Positions 51,635 through 60,789 of a stretch of DNA of 63,030 nt are shown here, one piece after another. Location of the stretch: positions 1 to 63,030 of the forward strand of contig CAJFEE010000017.1 of assembly GCA_904373265.1 (NCBI GenBank), written 5' to 3'. Numbering within the stretch: position 1 is the first letter of the stretch; the number at the start of each line of letters is the position of its first letter. The stretch comes from Candidatus Harrysmithiimonas galli. GTDB lineage: Bacteria; Bacillota; Bacilli; CAJFEE01. A program made the position numbers and the translations under genes. Under the pieces are notes generated by a model. The model saw nothing but the letters and a program-made list of their open reading frames with translations, did not search any database and was not told the origin of the DNA.

Positions 51635-52201
51635 TCAGTCCTTTTTTAAGTTTAATAATGCATTATACAATCCAATGGTATACGGTGCAATCGTTTCTTC
51701 ATCTTCCAACAAATGTTGCAATGTTATCTTTACCGCAAACAACATAGCTTCATCTAAATTTTCAAACGATAATTTACGTATATCTTCCACCCCAGGGAAA
51801 TCTCTCCCTTTTTCTGTCATATCCGCAAGATATACAATTTTTGCCAAATCATTCATCGATTTATGCCCTGTGGTATGGTAAGCAATGGCATCCAATACAT
51901 CCTGATCATTAATCTTATATTTTTCTTTCATCAAGTAAGCAGCTACAAATCCATGCCAAACGACCGGATTCCACTTTAAAATCTTATTGGGATACTTTGA
52001 AGCTTGAATAAGCAACATCATACTCTCTTGATCCATACCTTTTGCATAATCATGAAGAATTGCTGCCAAACCTACTTTCTTACAATTTTCCCCATAATGC
52101 TCAGACAAAGCCAAAGCCGCTTCATATACGCCCATAGTATGTTGAAAACGGCGTTCAGGTAATTTTTTTTTCACCAACTCAATTGCCTCTTCATGTTTCA
52201 T
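51635..52201 (-). CDS. yqeK: HD-domain nucleotidase/hydrolase YqeK
   Basis: 188 residues of the HD superfamily: metal residues His in ERRFQHTMGVYEAAL, HD in AAILHDYAKGMDQES, His in VVWHGFVAAYL, and a later Asp in VYLADMTEKGRDF. YqeK enzymes hydrolyse Ap4A symmetrically. It overlaps nadD by 11 bp. Confidence 0.93.
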   Translation of the reverse strand: MKHEEAIELVKKKLPERRFQHTMGVYEAALALSEHYGENCKKVGLAAILHDYAKGMDQESMMLLIQASKYPNKILKWNPVVWHGFVAAYLMKEKYKINDQDVLDAIAYHTTGHKSMNDLAKIVYLADMTEKGRDFPGVEDIRKLSFENLDEAMLFAVKITLQHLLEDEETIAPYTIGLYNALLNLKKD

Positions 52202-52766
52202 ATAAATGATGCTCCTTTATATATTTTACAACATTGGGATGAACAAATGCCTCAATACACGTATGATTTTTGATCCATGTACGAATTTGCGTAGAAGAAA
52301 TATGAATATTACTCATTGGCAATTCATAAATTGGGTAAGCTTGATCTTTTGTATAACCAAATCTTGAAACACTGACAACTTGTACAAGCTTGACAATTTC
52401 TTCTGGATTTTTCCATGTGGAAAATACTGCATGTTGATCGGCACCGATCAAAAAGTATAGGTAAGCATTCTTATACTTCTGTTTTAAAATTTTTAATGTA
52501 TCTATTGTATAAACCAACTTACCTTCTGCTTGAATTTCCGTTGTTTCAATATGAAATTTCGGATAATCAGCAATGGACAACTCAAGCATGTTCATACGAT
52601 GTTTGGCATCTGTAATGGCTTCGTTAGCTTTATGCACCGGACAATATGTCGGTAAAAAATAAAAGCGATCCAAAGCGAGATGGCTTGTCGCATAATTTGC
52701 AATTTGAATATGACCCAAATGTACTGGATCAAAGGTTCCACCTAAAATCCCGATTTTTTCTGTCAT
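52191..52766 (-). CDS. nadD: Nicotinate-nucleotide adenylyltransferase
   Basis: 191 residues; nucleotidyltransferase with IGILGGTFDPVHLGHIQIA (GxFxPxHxGH motif) and the C-terminal ISSTQIRTW. It adenylates nicotinate mononucleotide in NAD synthesis. It follows yhbY by 12 bp and overlaps yqeK by 11. Confidence 0.95.
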   Translation of the reverse strand: MTEKIGILGGTFDPVHLGHIQIANYATSHLALDRFYFLPTYCPVHKANEAITDAKHRMNMLELSIADYPKFHIETTEIQAEGKLVYTIDTLKILKQKYKNAYLYFLIGADQHAVFSTWKNPEEIVKLVQVVSVSRFGYTKDQAYPIYELPMSNIHISSTQIRTWIKNHTCIEAFVHPNVVKYIKEHHLYET

Positions 52767-52778
52767 TTATTTCTCCTT

Positions 52779-53069
52779 TTATGGAAGGATCAATTTTTTA
52801 TTCTCTTCAGACTCCCGATATAAAACAATTGTATTTCCAATGATCTGCACAAGCTCAGCTTCCGTACCTTCCGAAATGTTTCTGGCAATCTCAGTTTTAT
52901 CCCACTCACAATTTTGCAATACACTGATTTTTATTAATTCACGTGCTTCTAATGCATGGCTAAGTTGTTGAATCATATTCGGATTTACACCACTTTTTCC
53001 AACTTGAAAAATCGGATTTAAATGATGCGCTTGGTTGCGTAAAAATCTTTTTTGCTTCCCTGTTAACAT
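52779..53069 (-). CDS. yhbY: Ribosome assembly RNA-binding protein YhbY (YqeI)
   Basis: 96 residues: a CRM domain with LTGKQKRFLRNQAHHLNPIF, VGKSGVNPNMIQQL (GxxG loop) and EAELVQIIGNTIVLYR. It associates with pre-50S particles. It begins directly after the aroE stop codon, adjacent in the same operon. Confidence 0.94.
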   Translation of the reverse strand: MLTGKQKRFLRNQAHHLNPIFQVGKSGVNPNMIQQLSHALEARELIKISVLQNCEWDKTEIARNISEGTEAELVQIIGNTIVLYRESEENKKLILP

Positions 53070-53903
53070 TTATTTCGTCCCTTCTAAGCTTTTTTTGACA
53101 ATAGATTTCATCTTCGTAATATCTGGTGCTTGCCCTGTCCATCTTTGAAATGCAATGGCACCTTGATGGACAAACATGCCTAATCCATTAATTGTTTGAC
53201 ATCCAAACTGCTCAGCCTGTTTCAAAAACATGGTTTTCTCAGGTGTATATATAATATCAACAACAACACAGGCTGAATCAAATTCTGCATATAGCAGAGG
53301 TGATGTTTCAACATTCGGGTACATCCCAACAGGAGTTGTATTCACAATCATATCATATTTTTTTGCTTCTTTCAGCGCATCCTGTAACGTACATGTACAA
53401 ACTTCACCATATTTCAGAAAATCATTGGCAAGCATTTGAGCACGTGGCAAACTTCGATTGGCAATACAAATTTTATTAGCCTGTTCGATACACAAGCCAT
53501 ATACAACAGCACGCGCTGCCCCTCCTGCTCCGAGAACAAGGATTTTTTTATTTTTGATCTGAACATTTTCATCTTTTAAAGAAGCAATAAAACCACTACA
53601 ATCTGTATTGATTCCGATCCATTTCTTCTCTTTACAAATGACTGTATTTACTGCACCGATGACCTCTGCTGCTAGTTCAATTTGATCCAACAAAGGAAAA
53701 ATCGCCTCTTTATGTGGAATGGTTACATTAAACCCTTTAATATTCAGTGCGCGCATGCCTTCAACAGCTTTAGATAAATCCTCAGGCTGCACCAGAAACG
53801 GAACATACACAGCATCCAATCTTAAATTTTGAAATTGATGATTATGCATTTTCGGTGACAAAGAATGATGAATTGGTGCACCAATTACCGCGTAAACATC
53901 CAT
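53070..53903 (-). CDS. aroE: Shikimate dehydrogenase
   Basis: 277 residues: shikimate-binding SLSPKMHNHQF, catalytic Lys in FNVTIPHKEAIF, Asp in INTDCSGFIASL, and NADP motif VLGAGGAARAVVYGL with NTTPVGMYP. It reduces 3-dehydroshikimate for aromatic amino-acid synthesis. It lies between yqeH (18 bp upstream) and yhbY. Confidence 0.95.
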   Translation of the reverse strand: MDVYAVIGAPIHHSLSPKMHNHQFQNLRLDAVYVPFLVQPEDLSKAVEGMRALNIKGFNVTIPHKEAIFPLLDQIELAAEVIGAVNTVICKEKKWIGINTDCSGFIASLKDENVQIKNKKILVLGAGGAARAVVYGLCIEQANKICIANRSLPRAQMLANDFLKYGEVCTCTLQDALKEAKKYDMIVNTTPVGMYPNVETSPLLYAEFDSACVVVDIIYTPEKTMFLKQAEQFGCQTINGLGMFVHQGAIAFQRWTGQAPDITKMKSIVKKSLEGTK

Positions 53904-53920
53904 TTTCTTTCCCCCTTTTT

Positions 53921-55027
53921 TTACTTTCTTAAAATCGAACGTCTTATATATATACCAACACCTTTAGGTGCATAAACAACAATCTTCGCTCCTTTATGCT
54001 TTACATTAACAAATCCAAGACCAGAAATAACCAAATCTGTATCATCCTCTTTTATAACAAAATAATGCTTTTGAAATGAAGGCAAATTCTTGATTTCCTC
54101 TTCTGTTGGTGGTTGCAATAATTTACCCCAATGTGTTTGGAAGAGTACATCAGCTTTTTCCAGCTTTGTTCGATGAATCTTAATTGTGGCTGGCAAAAAA
54201 CTGATGAAGGAATTTCGCTCACCTTGTATAAAGTCAATTCTGACCAATCCCCCGTAAAATAAAGTTTGTTTTGCATTCAATTGATTGACAATCGGTTTGA
54301 TTTCCTTTCTTGGCGTTAATAATCGCAATGTCTTCTCTCCAACATAATGTGTATACTGATGTTCATTCACAATACCTGGTGTATCAAAAATAGAATGATC
54401 CTGATCCAATGGAATTTCAATGACATCCAACGTTGTTCCAGGAAAATGAGAAGTTGTAATCCAGTCCTTTGACGAATCAGACAGTTCTCGAAGCATCTGA
54501 TTGACAAAAGTAGACTTTCCCACATTAGTAGCACCCAAAATAACAACATCGCGCCCATTTCGCTGCCTTAAAATTTCTTCAACGGCCTCTTGTATACCTT
54601 GTTTCTTTTGCGCACTGATTAAAAGCACATCCTTAGGCTTCAAGCCATATTCCTTACATTGGTTTCTGACCCACTGCTCTATTTTCATCAATTTAAGTGA
54701 TTTAGGCAATAAATCAAGTTTATTGCAGATCAATATCACATCTTTTCCCTTTAAAAAACGTGGTGTGCCAGATAACCAACTTCCCTGAAAATCGAATATA
54801 TCAACAAGCTTTACAAACAAAGCATCCCTTTGACTCATTTGATCTAAAATTTTTAAAAACTCATCCTTTGTTTTTGTCACTGGAAGCAGTTGATTATAGT
54901 ATTTCAAACGGTAGCAACGCTGACAAATCAAATTTTCTTTTTCCTTTATTTCAGGAACATAACCGATTTGTTTTGCATCCTCGGTCTGCAAAACAGCACC
55001 ACACCCAATACATTTTAATACTTCCAT
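53921..55027 (-). CDS. yqeH: Ribosome biogenesis GTPase YqeH
   Basis: 368 residues, circularly permuted GTPase. N-terminal zinc finger CIGCG ... CQRCYRL; then G4 ICNKLDLLP, G5 LISAQKKQ, G1 GATNVGKSTFVN, G2 FPGTTLDVIEI and G3 DTPG. It aids 30S assembly (16S rRNA maturation). The gene starts one base after the yqeG stop and lies in the same operon. Confidence 0.95.
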   Translation of the reverse strand: MEVLKCIGCGAVLQTEDAKQIGYVPEIKEKENLICQRCYRLKYYNQLLPVTKTKDEFLKILDQMSQRDALFVKLVDIFDFQGSWLSGTPRFLKGKDVILICNKLDLLPKSLKLMKIEQWVRNQCKEYGLKPKDVLLISAQKKQGIQEAVEEILRQRNGRDVVILGATNVGKSTFVNQMLRELSDSSKDWITTSHFPGTTLDVIEIPLDQDHSIFDTPGIVNEHQYTHYVGEKTLRLLTPRKEIKPIVNQLNAKQTLFYGGLVRIDFIQGERNSFISFLPATIKIHRTKLEKADVLFQTHWGKLLQPPTEEEIKNLPSFQKHYFVIKEDDTDLVISGLGFVNVKHKGAKIVVYAPKGVGIYIRRSILRK

Positions 55028-55546
55028 TTATTTTTCCTCCCATATTAAGCTACCATGTTTACGCAAAAAATAAAAAATCAGCTTTTCAATTTTACGATTG
55101 ATGCTTGTCCAAACACCATCTGTAGAAGCAACTGGCTGAACCAAAACTGTACGCGCACCAAAACAGTTTCCACCAAAAATATCAGTTAACAATTGATCAC
55201 CAATGACACAAAGCTCCGTTTGATCCAATTGAAATTGTCGTGCCGCTTGTCTAAACTTTGTCGTTAAAGGCTTTCTTGAACGATAAAAAAACAAAATATT
55301 ATGTGGTCGAGCAAATTTACTGACACGTTCCTCACTATTATTCGATACAATAGCAATCTGAATACCGTGTGTTTGCATTTCATAAAACCATTCGGAAATT
55401 TCTTTCGTTGCATCAGGGCGATCCCATTCCACCAAGGTATTATCTAAATCTGTAATGATCCCTTTAATTCCATGTTGAATTAAAAAATCAGGTGTCACAT
55501 CAAAAACCGTTTTCTTAAAAAAATGAGGTTTGAACTTTTTTAACAT
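55028..55546 (-). CDS. yqeG: YqeG family HAD phosphatase
   Basis: 172 residues from the ATG at 55546, with AGGGAGG eight to nine bases upstream. HAD motif I appears as IKGIITDLDNTLVEW (catalytic Asp pair), motif II as IAIVSNNSEE, and motif IV as CVIGDQLLTDIFGG. The family is paired with YqeH throughout Firmicutes; YqeG is similar to phosphatidylglycerophosphate phosphatase (GEP4/PgpP) and may act in phospholipid synthesis. First gene of the cluster. Confidence 0.93.
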   Translation of the reverse strand: MLKKFKPHFFKKTVFDVTPDFLIQHGIKGIITDLDNTLVEWDRPDATKEISEWFYEMQTHGIQIAIVSNNSEERVSKFARPHNILFFYRSRKPLTTKFRQAARQFQLDQTELCVIGDQLLTDIFGGNCFGARTVLVQPVASTDGVWTSINRKIEKLIFYFLRKHGSLIWEEK

Positions 55547-55666
55547 ATTTGATTCCTCCCTTTCCAAATAAATTCATATAAAAATCCGATCATCAATTTG
55601 TCGAATCATCTTGAATTTGCAGCAATATTCCATATTTTCTTCGTCAAATTTCGACGTTTTTCTTTT

Positions 55667-55764
55667 TGTGGATAACTTTATTCACATTATACCTGTTGAT
55701 AATCAACATTTTTCAAAAACTATCCACAAAAATATCCACATTTTTTTATATCAAATGTGAATAA
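55667..55764. promoter_or_regulatory. DnaA-box cluster upstream of sda
   Basis: One perfect box, TGTGGATAA at 55667–55675 (reverse of TTATCCACA), plus five boxes with single mismatches: TTATTCACA 55678–55686, TGTTGATAA 55694–55702, CTATCCACA 55720–55728, ATATCCACA 55732–55740 and TGTGAATAA 55756–55764. They lie just upstream of the sda promoter, matching the DnaA control of sda known in B. subtilis. Confidence 0.85.
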
Positions 55765-55772
55765 TTGTCGCA

Positions 55773-55801
55773 TTGCCTAGAAATATAAAAAATGATAAAT
55801 T
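55773..55801 (+). promoter_or_regulatory. sda promoter candidate
   Basis: TTGCCT-N17-TAAATT, four of six matches in each hexamer, directly downstream of the DnaA boxes and about 80 bp before the start codon. Confidence 0.5.
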
Positions 55802-55884
55802 ATACTTACCTAAAAGATAGAACATAAATCATATAATCCACACAGATTCGACAACAACTAAACTTTCATAAGGAGGAGAAAACG

Positions 55885-56037
55885 TTGCACAATCTATCTA
55901 ACGAGTTATTAATTCAATCTTACATTAAAGCAGTTGAAATACCACTTCATCCACATTTTATTCATTTAATTCAACTTGAGCTCAACTATCGAGGAATTAA
56001 TATTGAGCATCTAACAAAAAAACTGGTTCGAACATGA
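55885..56037 (+). CDS. sda: Sporulation checkpoint inhibitor Sda
   Basis: A 50-residue protein that begins with TTG, eight bases after AGGAGG. Its sequence LSNELLIQSYIKAVEIPLHP then FIHLIQLELNYRG matches the two-helix Sda hairpin (B. subtilis: LSDELLIESYFKA...). Sda binds histidine kinase KinA and blocks the Spo0A phosphorelay when replication is perturbed. The position between yqeG and psd and the upstream DnaA boxes fit. The C-terminus is a few residues longer than in B. subtilis. Confidence 0.92.
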   Translation: MHNLSNELLIQSYIKAVEIPLHPHFIHLIQLELNYRGINIEHLTKKLVRT

Positions 56038-56043
56038 GGAACC

Positions 56044-56832
56044 TCAATTTTGCACAATCCCAAGCGCTTGTCCCATTTCAACAGACTTTCCTTGATAAAT
56101 TGTTGAGCTTGCAGAAAAGCTTTCTGCCTCAAATAATAAAATAATAGTTGAACCAAAAGAAAAATATCCCAGTTCTTCTCCTTTTTTCATCTGCATCTTT
56201 GTATTAGTAACTGTAATGGTATTAATAAACATTGCACCGATTTTCGCAAGAATAATTGAATGATTTGAATCAGATTGAATTTGTGTAACCACTCTATAAT
56301 TATGTGAGAGTGGGGTTTTTCCGTACTTTAATCCCCAGTGATTCACTGGATAAGATTTACTTCCCAACGTCTGACTTCTAACAATCCTTCCATCTACTGG
56401 ACAATGAATTTTATGGTAATGGCTTGGACTTAAATAAATAACAATGTAAAAGCCACCGATAAATTTATGAATTCCATCAGAAATTTGTAATAAATCGGTC
56501 AATGCATATGGCTTTTCTTTTGCATATATATAATGATTTTTATCTATTCTTCCAAAATCTTCAATAATACCATCAACAGGTGATACAACTGTACCAATAT
56601 CTGAAGCAATCGGGCGTACACCTTCTTTAATATCCCTAATAAAAAAATCGTGCAGACTTTGATAACCATTTTGAGGACAATAAAAGTCTGAAAGATCAAT
56701 TTGAAAATACCTTTGATAAAAAGGAATGACACACCTACTCCATTTGGACTGGGTGTATTTTTTGATTATAAGAGAAAGCCATTTTCGATTTGTCAATTCG
56801 ATAAGCAAACAATATAATCTTTCTTTGTTCAT
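56044..56832 (-). CDS. psd: Phosphatidylserine decarboxylase
   Basis: 262 residues. It converts phosphatidylserine to phosphatidylethanolamine after self-cleavage that creates a pyruvoyl group. The cleavage motif is FGST in EELGYFSFGSTIILLFE (LGST in Escherichia coli; FGST in some Bacilli). Catalytic His and Asp regions VVSPVDGIIEDFG and YLSPSHYHKIHCPVDGRI are intact. It converges on sda, leaving six bases between the stops, and lies 160 bp from the divergent pssA. Confidence 0.92.
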   Translation of the reverse strand: MNKERLYCLLIELTNRKWLSLIIKKYTQSKWSRCVIPFYQRYFQIDLSDFYCPQNGYQSLHDFFIRDIKEGVRPIASDIGTVVSPVDGIIEDFGRIDKNHYIYAKEKPYALTDLLQISDGIHKFIGGFYIVIYLSPSHYHKIHCPVDGRIVRSQTLGSKSYPVNHWGLKYGKTPLSHNYRVVTQIQSDSNHSIILAKIGAMFINTITVTNTKMQMKKGEELGYFSFGSTIILLFEAESFSASSTIYQGKSVEMGQALGIVQN

Positions 56833-56991
56833 AAAATTCTCCTTAAAACATTTACTAGATTTTTTCTTTCATTTTCTGTATACCAAATGTAAGCTTCATG
56901 GTATAGTTATTTATAGTCGATAAAATTATCTCACAGAAGCTACAAAATGCGCTTTGCCATACTGCCAAATTTTAGAAAGGAGTTATAAGTT

Positions 56992-57531
56992 ATGTTTTTT
57001 GCACATTATCTCGATTTGACTCGACGCAAATTAAAAGAAAATGCTGCTAATATTATAACACTGATAAATTTATCTTTGGGATGTATTTCCATTTTTTTCA
57101 CACTAAAAGGTACTACAGATTGGGCACTGATTATGATTTTTGTTGCTGCCTTAGCAGATCGATTGGACGGTATGGTTGCAAGAAAACTTCGCATTGAATC
57201 CGAAATCGGAAAACAACTCGATTCACTATGTGATCTTGTTTCATTTGGTGTCGCACCGGCAACGCTTATTTATGTAACCAGTCTATCCGCTCTAGGTTAC
57301 ACGGGTATGTTTTTTTGTATCATCTTTATTATTTGTGGCGGATACAGACTCGCTCGTTTTAATATAACAGAAAACCATGGTTTTTTCCAAGGGCTTCCGA
57401 TTACCGCTGCTGGCTGTATTTTAACGTTTTTTGCATTATTTACAGAGATTATTCATACTGCTATATTTATTATTTTGACTGTTGTATTATCTCTAGCTAT
57501 GATCAGCAGCACCAAAATAAAAAAAATGTAA
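56992..57531 (+). CDS. pssA: CDP-diacylglycerol–serine O-phosphatidyltransferase
   Basis: 179 residues, a polytopic CDP-alcohol phosphotransferase. The full signature Dx2DGx2ARx8Gx3Dx3D is present as ADRLDGMVARKL followed by GKQLDSLCD. Six transmembrane helices span the rest. It makes phosphatidylserine, the substrate of the divergent psd, so the pair forms a phosphatidylethanolamine module. AGGAG lies eight to nine bases before the ATG. Confidence 0.94.
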   Translation: MFFAHYLDLTRRKLKENAANIITLINLSLGCISIFFTLKGTTDWALIMIFVAALADRLDGMVARKLRIESEIGKQLDSLCDLVSFGVAPATLIYVTSLSALGYTGMFFCIIFIICGGYRLARFNITENHGFFQGLPITAAGCILTFFALFTEIIHTAIFIILTVVLSLAMISSTKIKKM

Positions 57532-57680
57532 AGCATTCTTTCAGCAGGCTTCTTTACAAAAACGCTTAAACGAAAAAAAGACTTTAAATTATTTTTGCAA
57601 AAATGTAACCGGAATTTTTGGACATATAACACAGAACATACAAGGTTTAACTTTAAAACTGCTGTTGAACCTTTCACATC

Positions 57681-58258
57681 AAGTAGACAGATAAAATATT
57701 AAAAATATAATAATAAGGTGATGTGATCATATTATCCATCCATTTGCATCTCTTATACAGTTGATCTTTGCGTTTCCAATTTTGGTCTTATCAACTTGTA
57801 TATTTTATACCCAGGAAATGGACATTACATGGATTGTTTTACGTACAATACAACTGGCTCTGCTTGTGTTATCAAATCATTCCTGATACTTTCCATTATT
57901 GTATTATGCAATCATCCCAGCTAGCGCCCTGGACCTGCCCAATCTTTTTTTCATTGCTGAAATCAGATATATCATACATATTTTTCTTTGATCATTCTCC
58001 AAAGTCCTTCTATCACTCCATTATCCATATAACAATCAATATCTGACATCAATCTACCCGACTTTATTTTTGAGCTTTTATCTAAAATATTATACTGATA
58101 TATTGAAGTCCTCAATCATTCATTAAAATCTACAAAACTTCTGACTTCATTCATATAACCTTCAACAGCCTTAATTTTCTGCTCAATTATATATTTGAGT
58201 CTATGCTCCATAAAATAATCCTTCTAAGTATCAACTTTTATATTTAAGCTGTCTACTT
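57681..58258 (-). mobile_element. Remnant of an IS3-family insertion sequence
   Basis: Inverted ends AAGTAGACAG (57681–57690) and CTGTCTACTT (58249–58258) enclose about 580 bp. On the minus strand, near the right end, MEHRLKYIIEQKIKAVEGYM then NEVRSFVDF matches the start of IS3 OrfA and stops early. Nearer the left end DIDCYMDNGVIEGLWRMIKEK matches the C-terminal catalytic part of OrfB (DDE-type, D–N–E region) and is followed by stops. Most of both genes is deleted, so it cannot move by itself. Confidence 0.75.
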
Positions 58259-58391
58259 TAGAAGGATCACATCATGTCACCATGTATTTTTTATTTTACT
58301 TAATAAACTTGTCTGTTTTTCATATACTTGAAAATCTGATTTCCCATCATAAAAAATTTTTAACCTCTTTCTCATCGTAATTTGACCGCCT

Positions 58392-58583
58392 TTAAAAACC
58401 ACAGCCGCCAAACCCGCTTCCTGCAAATCCCCAACCACCAAATCCAAAGATGATTAACAAAACAAATAAGACAACAACAATTGCAATTCCAAATCCCCAG
58501 CCACCACCACAGCCACCATAACCATAGGCCGGTGGACAACAGGCTGGACCATAGACCGGAGTGCCATATCCATAAGCATTCAT
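58392..58583 (-). CDS. YjcZ-like small sporulation membrane protein
   Basis: 63 residues from the ATG at 58583 (GGAGGTGAG six bases upstream). The protein is a Gly/Tyr/Cys/Pro-rich N-terminus ([18 protein letters not shown]), a hydrophobic helix ([19 protein letters not shown]) and a Gly/Phe/Cys tail. This is the layout of the YjcZ/YrhC-type sporulation peptides of Bacilli, whose function is unknown. It lies convergently-near sigK's upstream side, about 210 bp away. Confidence 0.8.
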   Translation of the reverse strand: MNAYGYGTPVYGPACCPPAYGYGGCGGGWGFGIAIVVVLFVLLIIFGFGGWGFAGSGFGGCGF

Positions 58584-58791
58584 AAACTCACCTCCAAACA
58601 TCTACTATAAAATATGTTTAAAATGTACAACGGTGAAAAAAATAGTTTTCTGCCTGATGGATGAATCTCCATATCTGATTTTTAATTGATTTTACACTTG
58701 AATTCAAAACAAAAAGCAAAATAAGACAGACAATATTTCTTTCTTCTGTTCATAACTTAATGATATATGTCATAATTTAAGGAGAGATCAA

Positions 58792-59217
58792 ATGGGTACA
58801 GTAATCGGATTTCTTACGTATTTTTTTAAACAAGTTTTTTTCTTCGTTTCATTTGTAAAAAACAACACTTTTCCTCAACCATTACCACCCGAAGAAGAAA
58901 AAAAATATTTGGAACAATTTGCAAATGGTAATGCTGATGCACGTAACAAACTCATTGAGCATAATTTACGTCTTGTTGCACATATTGTAAAAAAATTTGA
59001 AAACACTGGTGAGGAGCAAGAAGATCTTATTTCCATTGGCACAATCGGACTAATTAAAGCCGTAGAAAGCTTTTCAAGTGGAAAAGGAACCAAACTTGCA
59101 ACCTATGCCGCACGATGTATCGAGAATGAAATCTCACTTGCAAGAGTTACAACAAAAAGAGAAAGAAAAACCGCTATTAATAAAGAAATACGGTTATTTC
59201 TTCCCCCTGTACAATGA
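58792..59217 (+). CDS. sigK: RNA polymerase sigma-K factor, N-terminal part (disrupted by skin-like element)
   Basis: The first 113 codons (58792–59130) are sigma-K. A hydrophobic pro-sequence of about 20 residues ([20 protein letters not shown]) would be removed by SpoIVFB; then [60 protein letters not shown] and [10 protein letters not shown] follow, very close to B. subtilis. After ENE the reading continues for 29 foreign codons and stops at 59217. Regions 3 and 4 of the factor are absent from the window, so the gene must be rejoined by excision, as in B. subtilis (spoIVCB/spoIIIC). AAGGAGAG lies six bases before the ATG. Confidence 0.95.
   Translation: MGTVIGFLTYFFKQVFFFVSFVKNNTFPQPLPPEEEKKYLEQFANGNADARNKLIEHNLRLVAHIVKKFENTGEEQEDLISIGTIGLIKAVESFSSGKGTKLATYAARCIENEISLARVTTKRERKTAINKEIRLFLPPVQ
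59125..59129 (+). other. Recombination core site AATGA of the sigK element (left end)
   Basis: AATGA lies within codons Asn-Glu of CIENE, the same position and 5-bp core as the B. subtilis skin junction. Left of it sequence follows sigK; right of it the homology ends. The partner site lies beyond the window. Confidence 0.75.
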
Positions 59218-60670
59218 CCTCTTTGATTGCCATTCGAATCAATACTTTTTTATCCTCTTCATTTAAATTCTTTTCTCTTGCCAAATAAAAAGAAATAGCC
59301 TGTTTTAAACCACTACCATCCAAATTTCCTTTTGTGTTTATTTCTTTTTCAATCCGTTCCTTTTCCTGAATCAATGCATTCTCCTCATCTCTGATTTCAC
59401 GGAGCTGCACTTTAATTTCCTCAACATCTCTTTCATCTTCCAACACAGCAAATAACCTCATTGTCCGTTTAGCTGCAAGCTTTTTCTTTTCAATTTCTTC
59501 TATAATACGCTCAATTTCTTTACTTAAATAGTCCTTAGTTTTATCTTTTATTTCTTGTCTTTTTTCAATGTTTTGCTGATCCTTTAGTACATCTTCCAAC
59601 GTGTTCCAAACGTACTTGTCCAACTTATTCATAGAAATTGAACGACCACAGCCATTTTTTTGTCCAGCAGAGTTTTTTCTACAAGTATATCTAAAATAGT
59701 CTTTCCCACGAGATTTGGTATTGCGACCATTCATAGTTGAACCACAGCTACATCTTAAAATTCCGGATAATAGATAGTCTCTTCTAGGCTGCATAATACT
59801 CAATCTTCTAATATTACCTAACCGCTGTTGCGCCAGTTCAAAATCTTCTTTAGAAATAATAGCTGGTATCTCAGTTATAACCCACTCTTTTTCATCCCTG
59901 ATCTTTTCAACTGCTTTTTCCCCAGATTGTCTTTTAACATATATTCCTGTAGAATCATATCGATTTTGAATATATATCCCAGTATAAGCTTGATTTTTAA
60001 GAATTTGGGCAACAACTTGACGATACCATACATTCTTTCCTGTCTTCGTTGGAACACCCATTTTATTCAGATGCTTTGCAATTCCGTTCATTCCAACAAA
60101 ACGTTTCATGGATAAAAATTCCCGAAAAATAAATTGAACAATTTCCGATTCCTTCCTATTAATCGTATAGGTACAATTTTTCTTATCATAATCGTACCCA
60201 TACAATTTATTATCTTTTACAATCTTTCCGGATTGCGCTTTTTTCAATCGCCCAGCAGATGTACGCTGCTTAATTTTTTCTTTTTCAAACTCTGCAATGG
60301 CTCCTCGCATAGAAAAAAACAAAGTACCTTCCGGTGTGTTGGCATAGTCTCCATTTACAAACTCTACATCTATACCACATTTCTTAAATTCATCATCAAG
60401 CATTAATTGATGCATAAGTTTACGTGACAGACGATCCGGATCATAGCAGACAATTTTGGTAATCAATCCTTCTACAGCATCATTTCTTAATTGAATTAAC
60501 CCTTGCCGTTTTAAAATTTCTCCAGATATGCCATCATCAATATACAACAAATGTGGCTCGTTATTGATCTTCATTTTGCAGGCCTCGATCTGTGCTTTTA
60601 GACCATAACCCTTGGTCGCCTGCTCCTCTGTTGAAACTCTTGCATATATCGCTATCACCTGTCTGTGCAC
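59177..60670 (-). CDS. spoIVCA: Site-specific serine recombinase (SpoIVCA-like sigK excisase)
   Basis: Up to 497 residues, as in SpoIVCA (500). The resolvase domain carries the catalytic Ser in [16 protein letters not shown] and the motifs [37 protein letters not shown] recombinase domain (residues 155–280), zinc ribbon ([10 protein letters not shown] ... CRKNSAG ... CGRSIS) and coiled-coil C-terminus follow. It should excise the element in the mother cell. The gene converges on sigK, next to the junction. The start is uncertain: the GTG at 60670 is too near AAGGAG; the GTG four codons later (60658) gives MIAIYARVS as in relatives, with coupling to the upstream gene. Confidence 0.93.
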   Translation of the reverse strand: MHRQVIAIYARVSTEEQATKGYGLKAQIEACKMKINNEPHLLYIDDGISGEILKRQGLIQLRNDAVEGLITKIVCYDPDRLSRKLMHQLMLDDEFKKCGIDVEFVNGDYANTPEGTLFFSMRGAIAEFEKEKIKQRTSAGRLKKAQSGKIVKDNKLYGYDYDKKNCTYTINRKESEIVQFIFREFLSMKRFVGMNGIAKHLNKMGVPTKTGKNVWYRQVVAQILKNQAYTGIYIQNRYDSTGIYVKRQSGEKAVEKIRDEKEWVITEIPAIISKEDFELAQQRLGNIRRLSIMQPRRDYLLSGILRCSCGSTMNGRNTKSRGKDYFRYTCRKNSAGQKNGCGRSISMNKLDKYVWNTLEDVLKDQQNIEKRQEIKDKTKDYLSKEIERIIEEIEKKKLAAKRTMRLFAVLEDERDVEEIKVQLREIRDEENALIQEKERIEKEINTKGNLDGSGLKQAISFYLAREKNLNEEDKKVLIRMAIKEVIVQGEEITVFLY

Positions 60671-60758
60671 GCTCCTTTATGATTTTCTCTATAATGTAAT
60701 CATAACACTGATTCAATACACGTTCAGTTTCACTGCCAAAAACAACCTTGACTTTCAT
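60561..60758 (-). CDS. Small protein overlapping the recombinase start
   Basis: 65 residues, MKVKVVFGSETERVLNQCYD at the start, in a frame different from the recombinase. AGGAGG lies eight bases before its ATG, far better than the site of the recombinase, and it covers 110 bp of the recombinase 5' end. Its first 40 residues look like an ordered helical peptide; the last part is dictated by the overlap. A similar small gene ahead of SpoIVCA-type recombinases may exist but I cannot verify this. It probably couples translation of the recombinase and may be a recombination directionality factor; that function is a guess. Confidence 0.6.
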   Translation of the reverse strand: MKVKVVFGSETERVLNQCYDYIIEKIIKERAQTGDSDICKSFNRGAGDQGLWSKSTDRGLQNEDQ

Positions 60759-60789
60759 CCAATCCGCCTCCTGTGCATTTCATTAATAC

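Noticed and set aside
58752-58778. ATA-N16-CATAATTT, an excellent sigma-E match directly before sigK
   Set aside because: The predicted transcription start (about 58784) would fall inside the AAGGAGAG ribosome site, leaving almost no leader. It may be chance or the start may be mapped differently, so I do not list it as a promoter.
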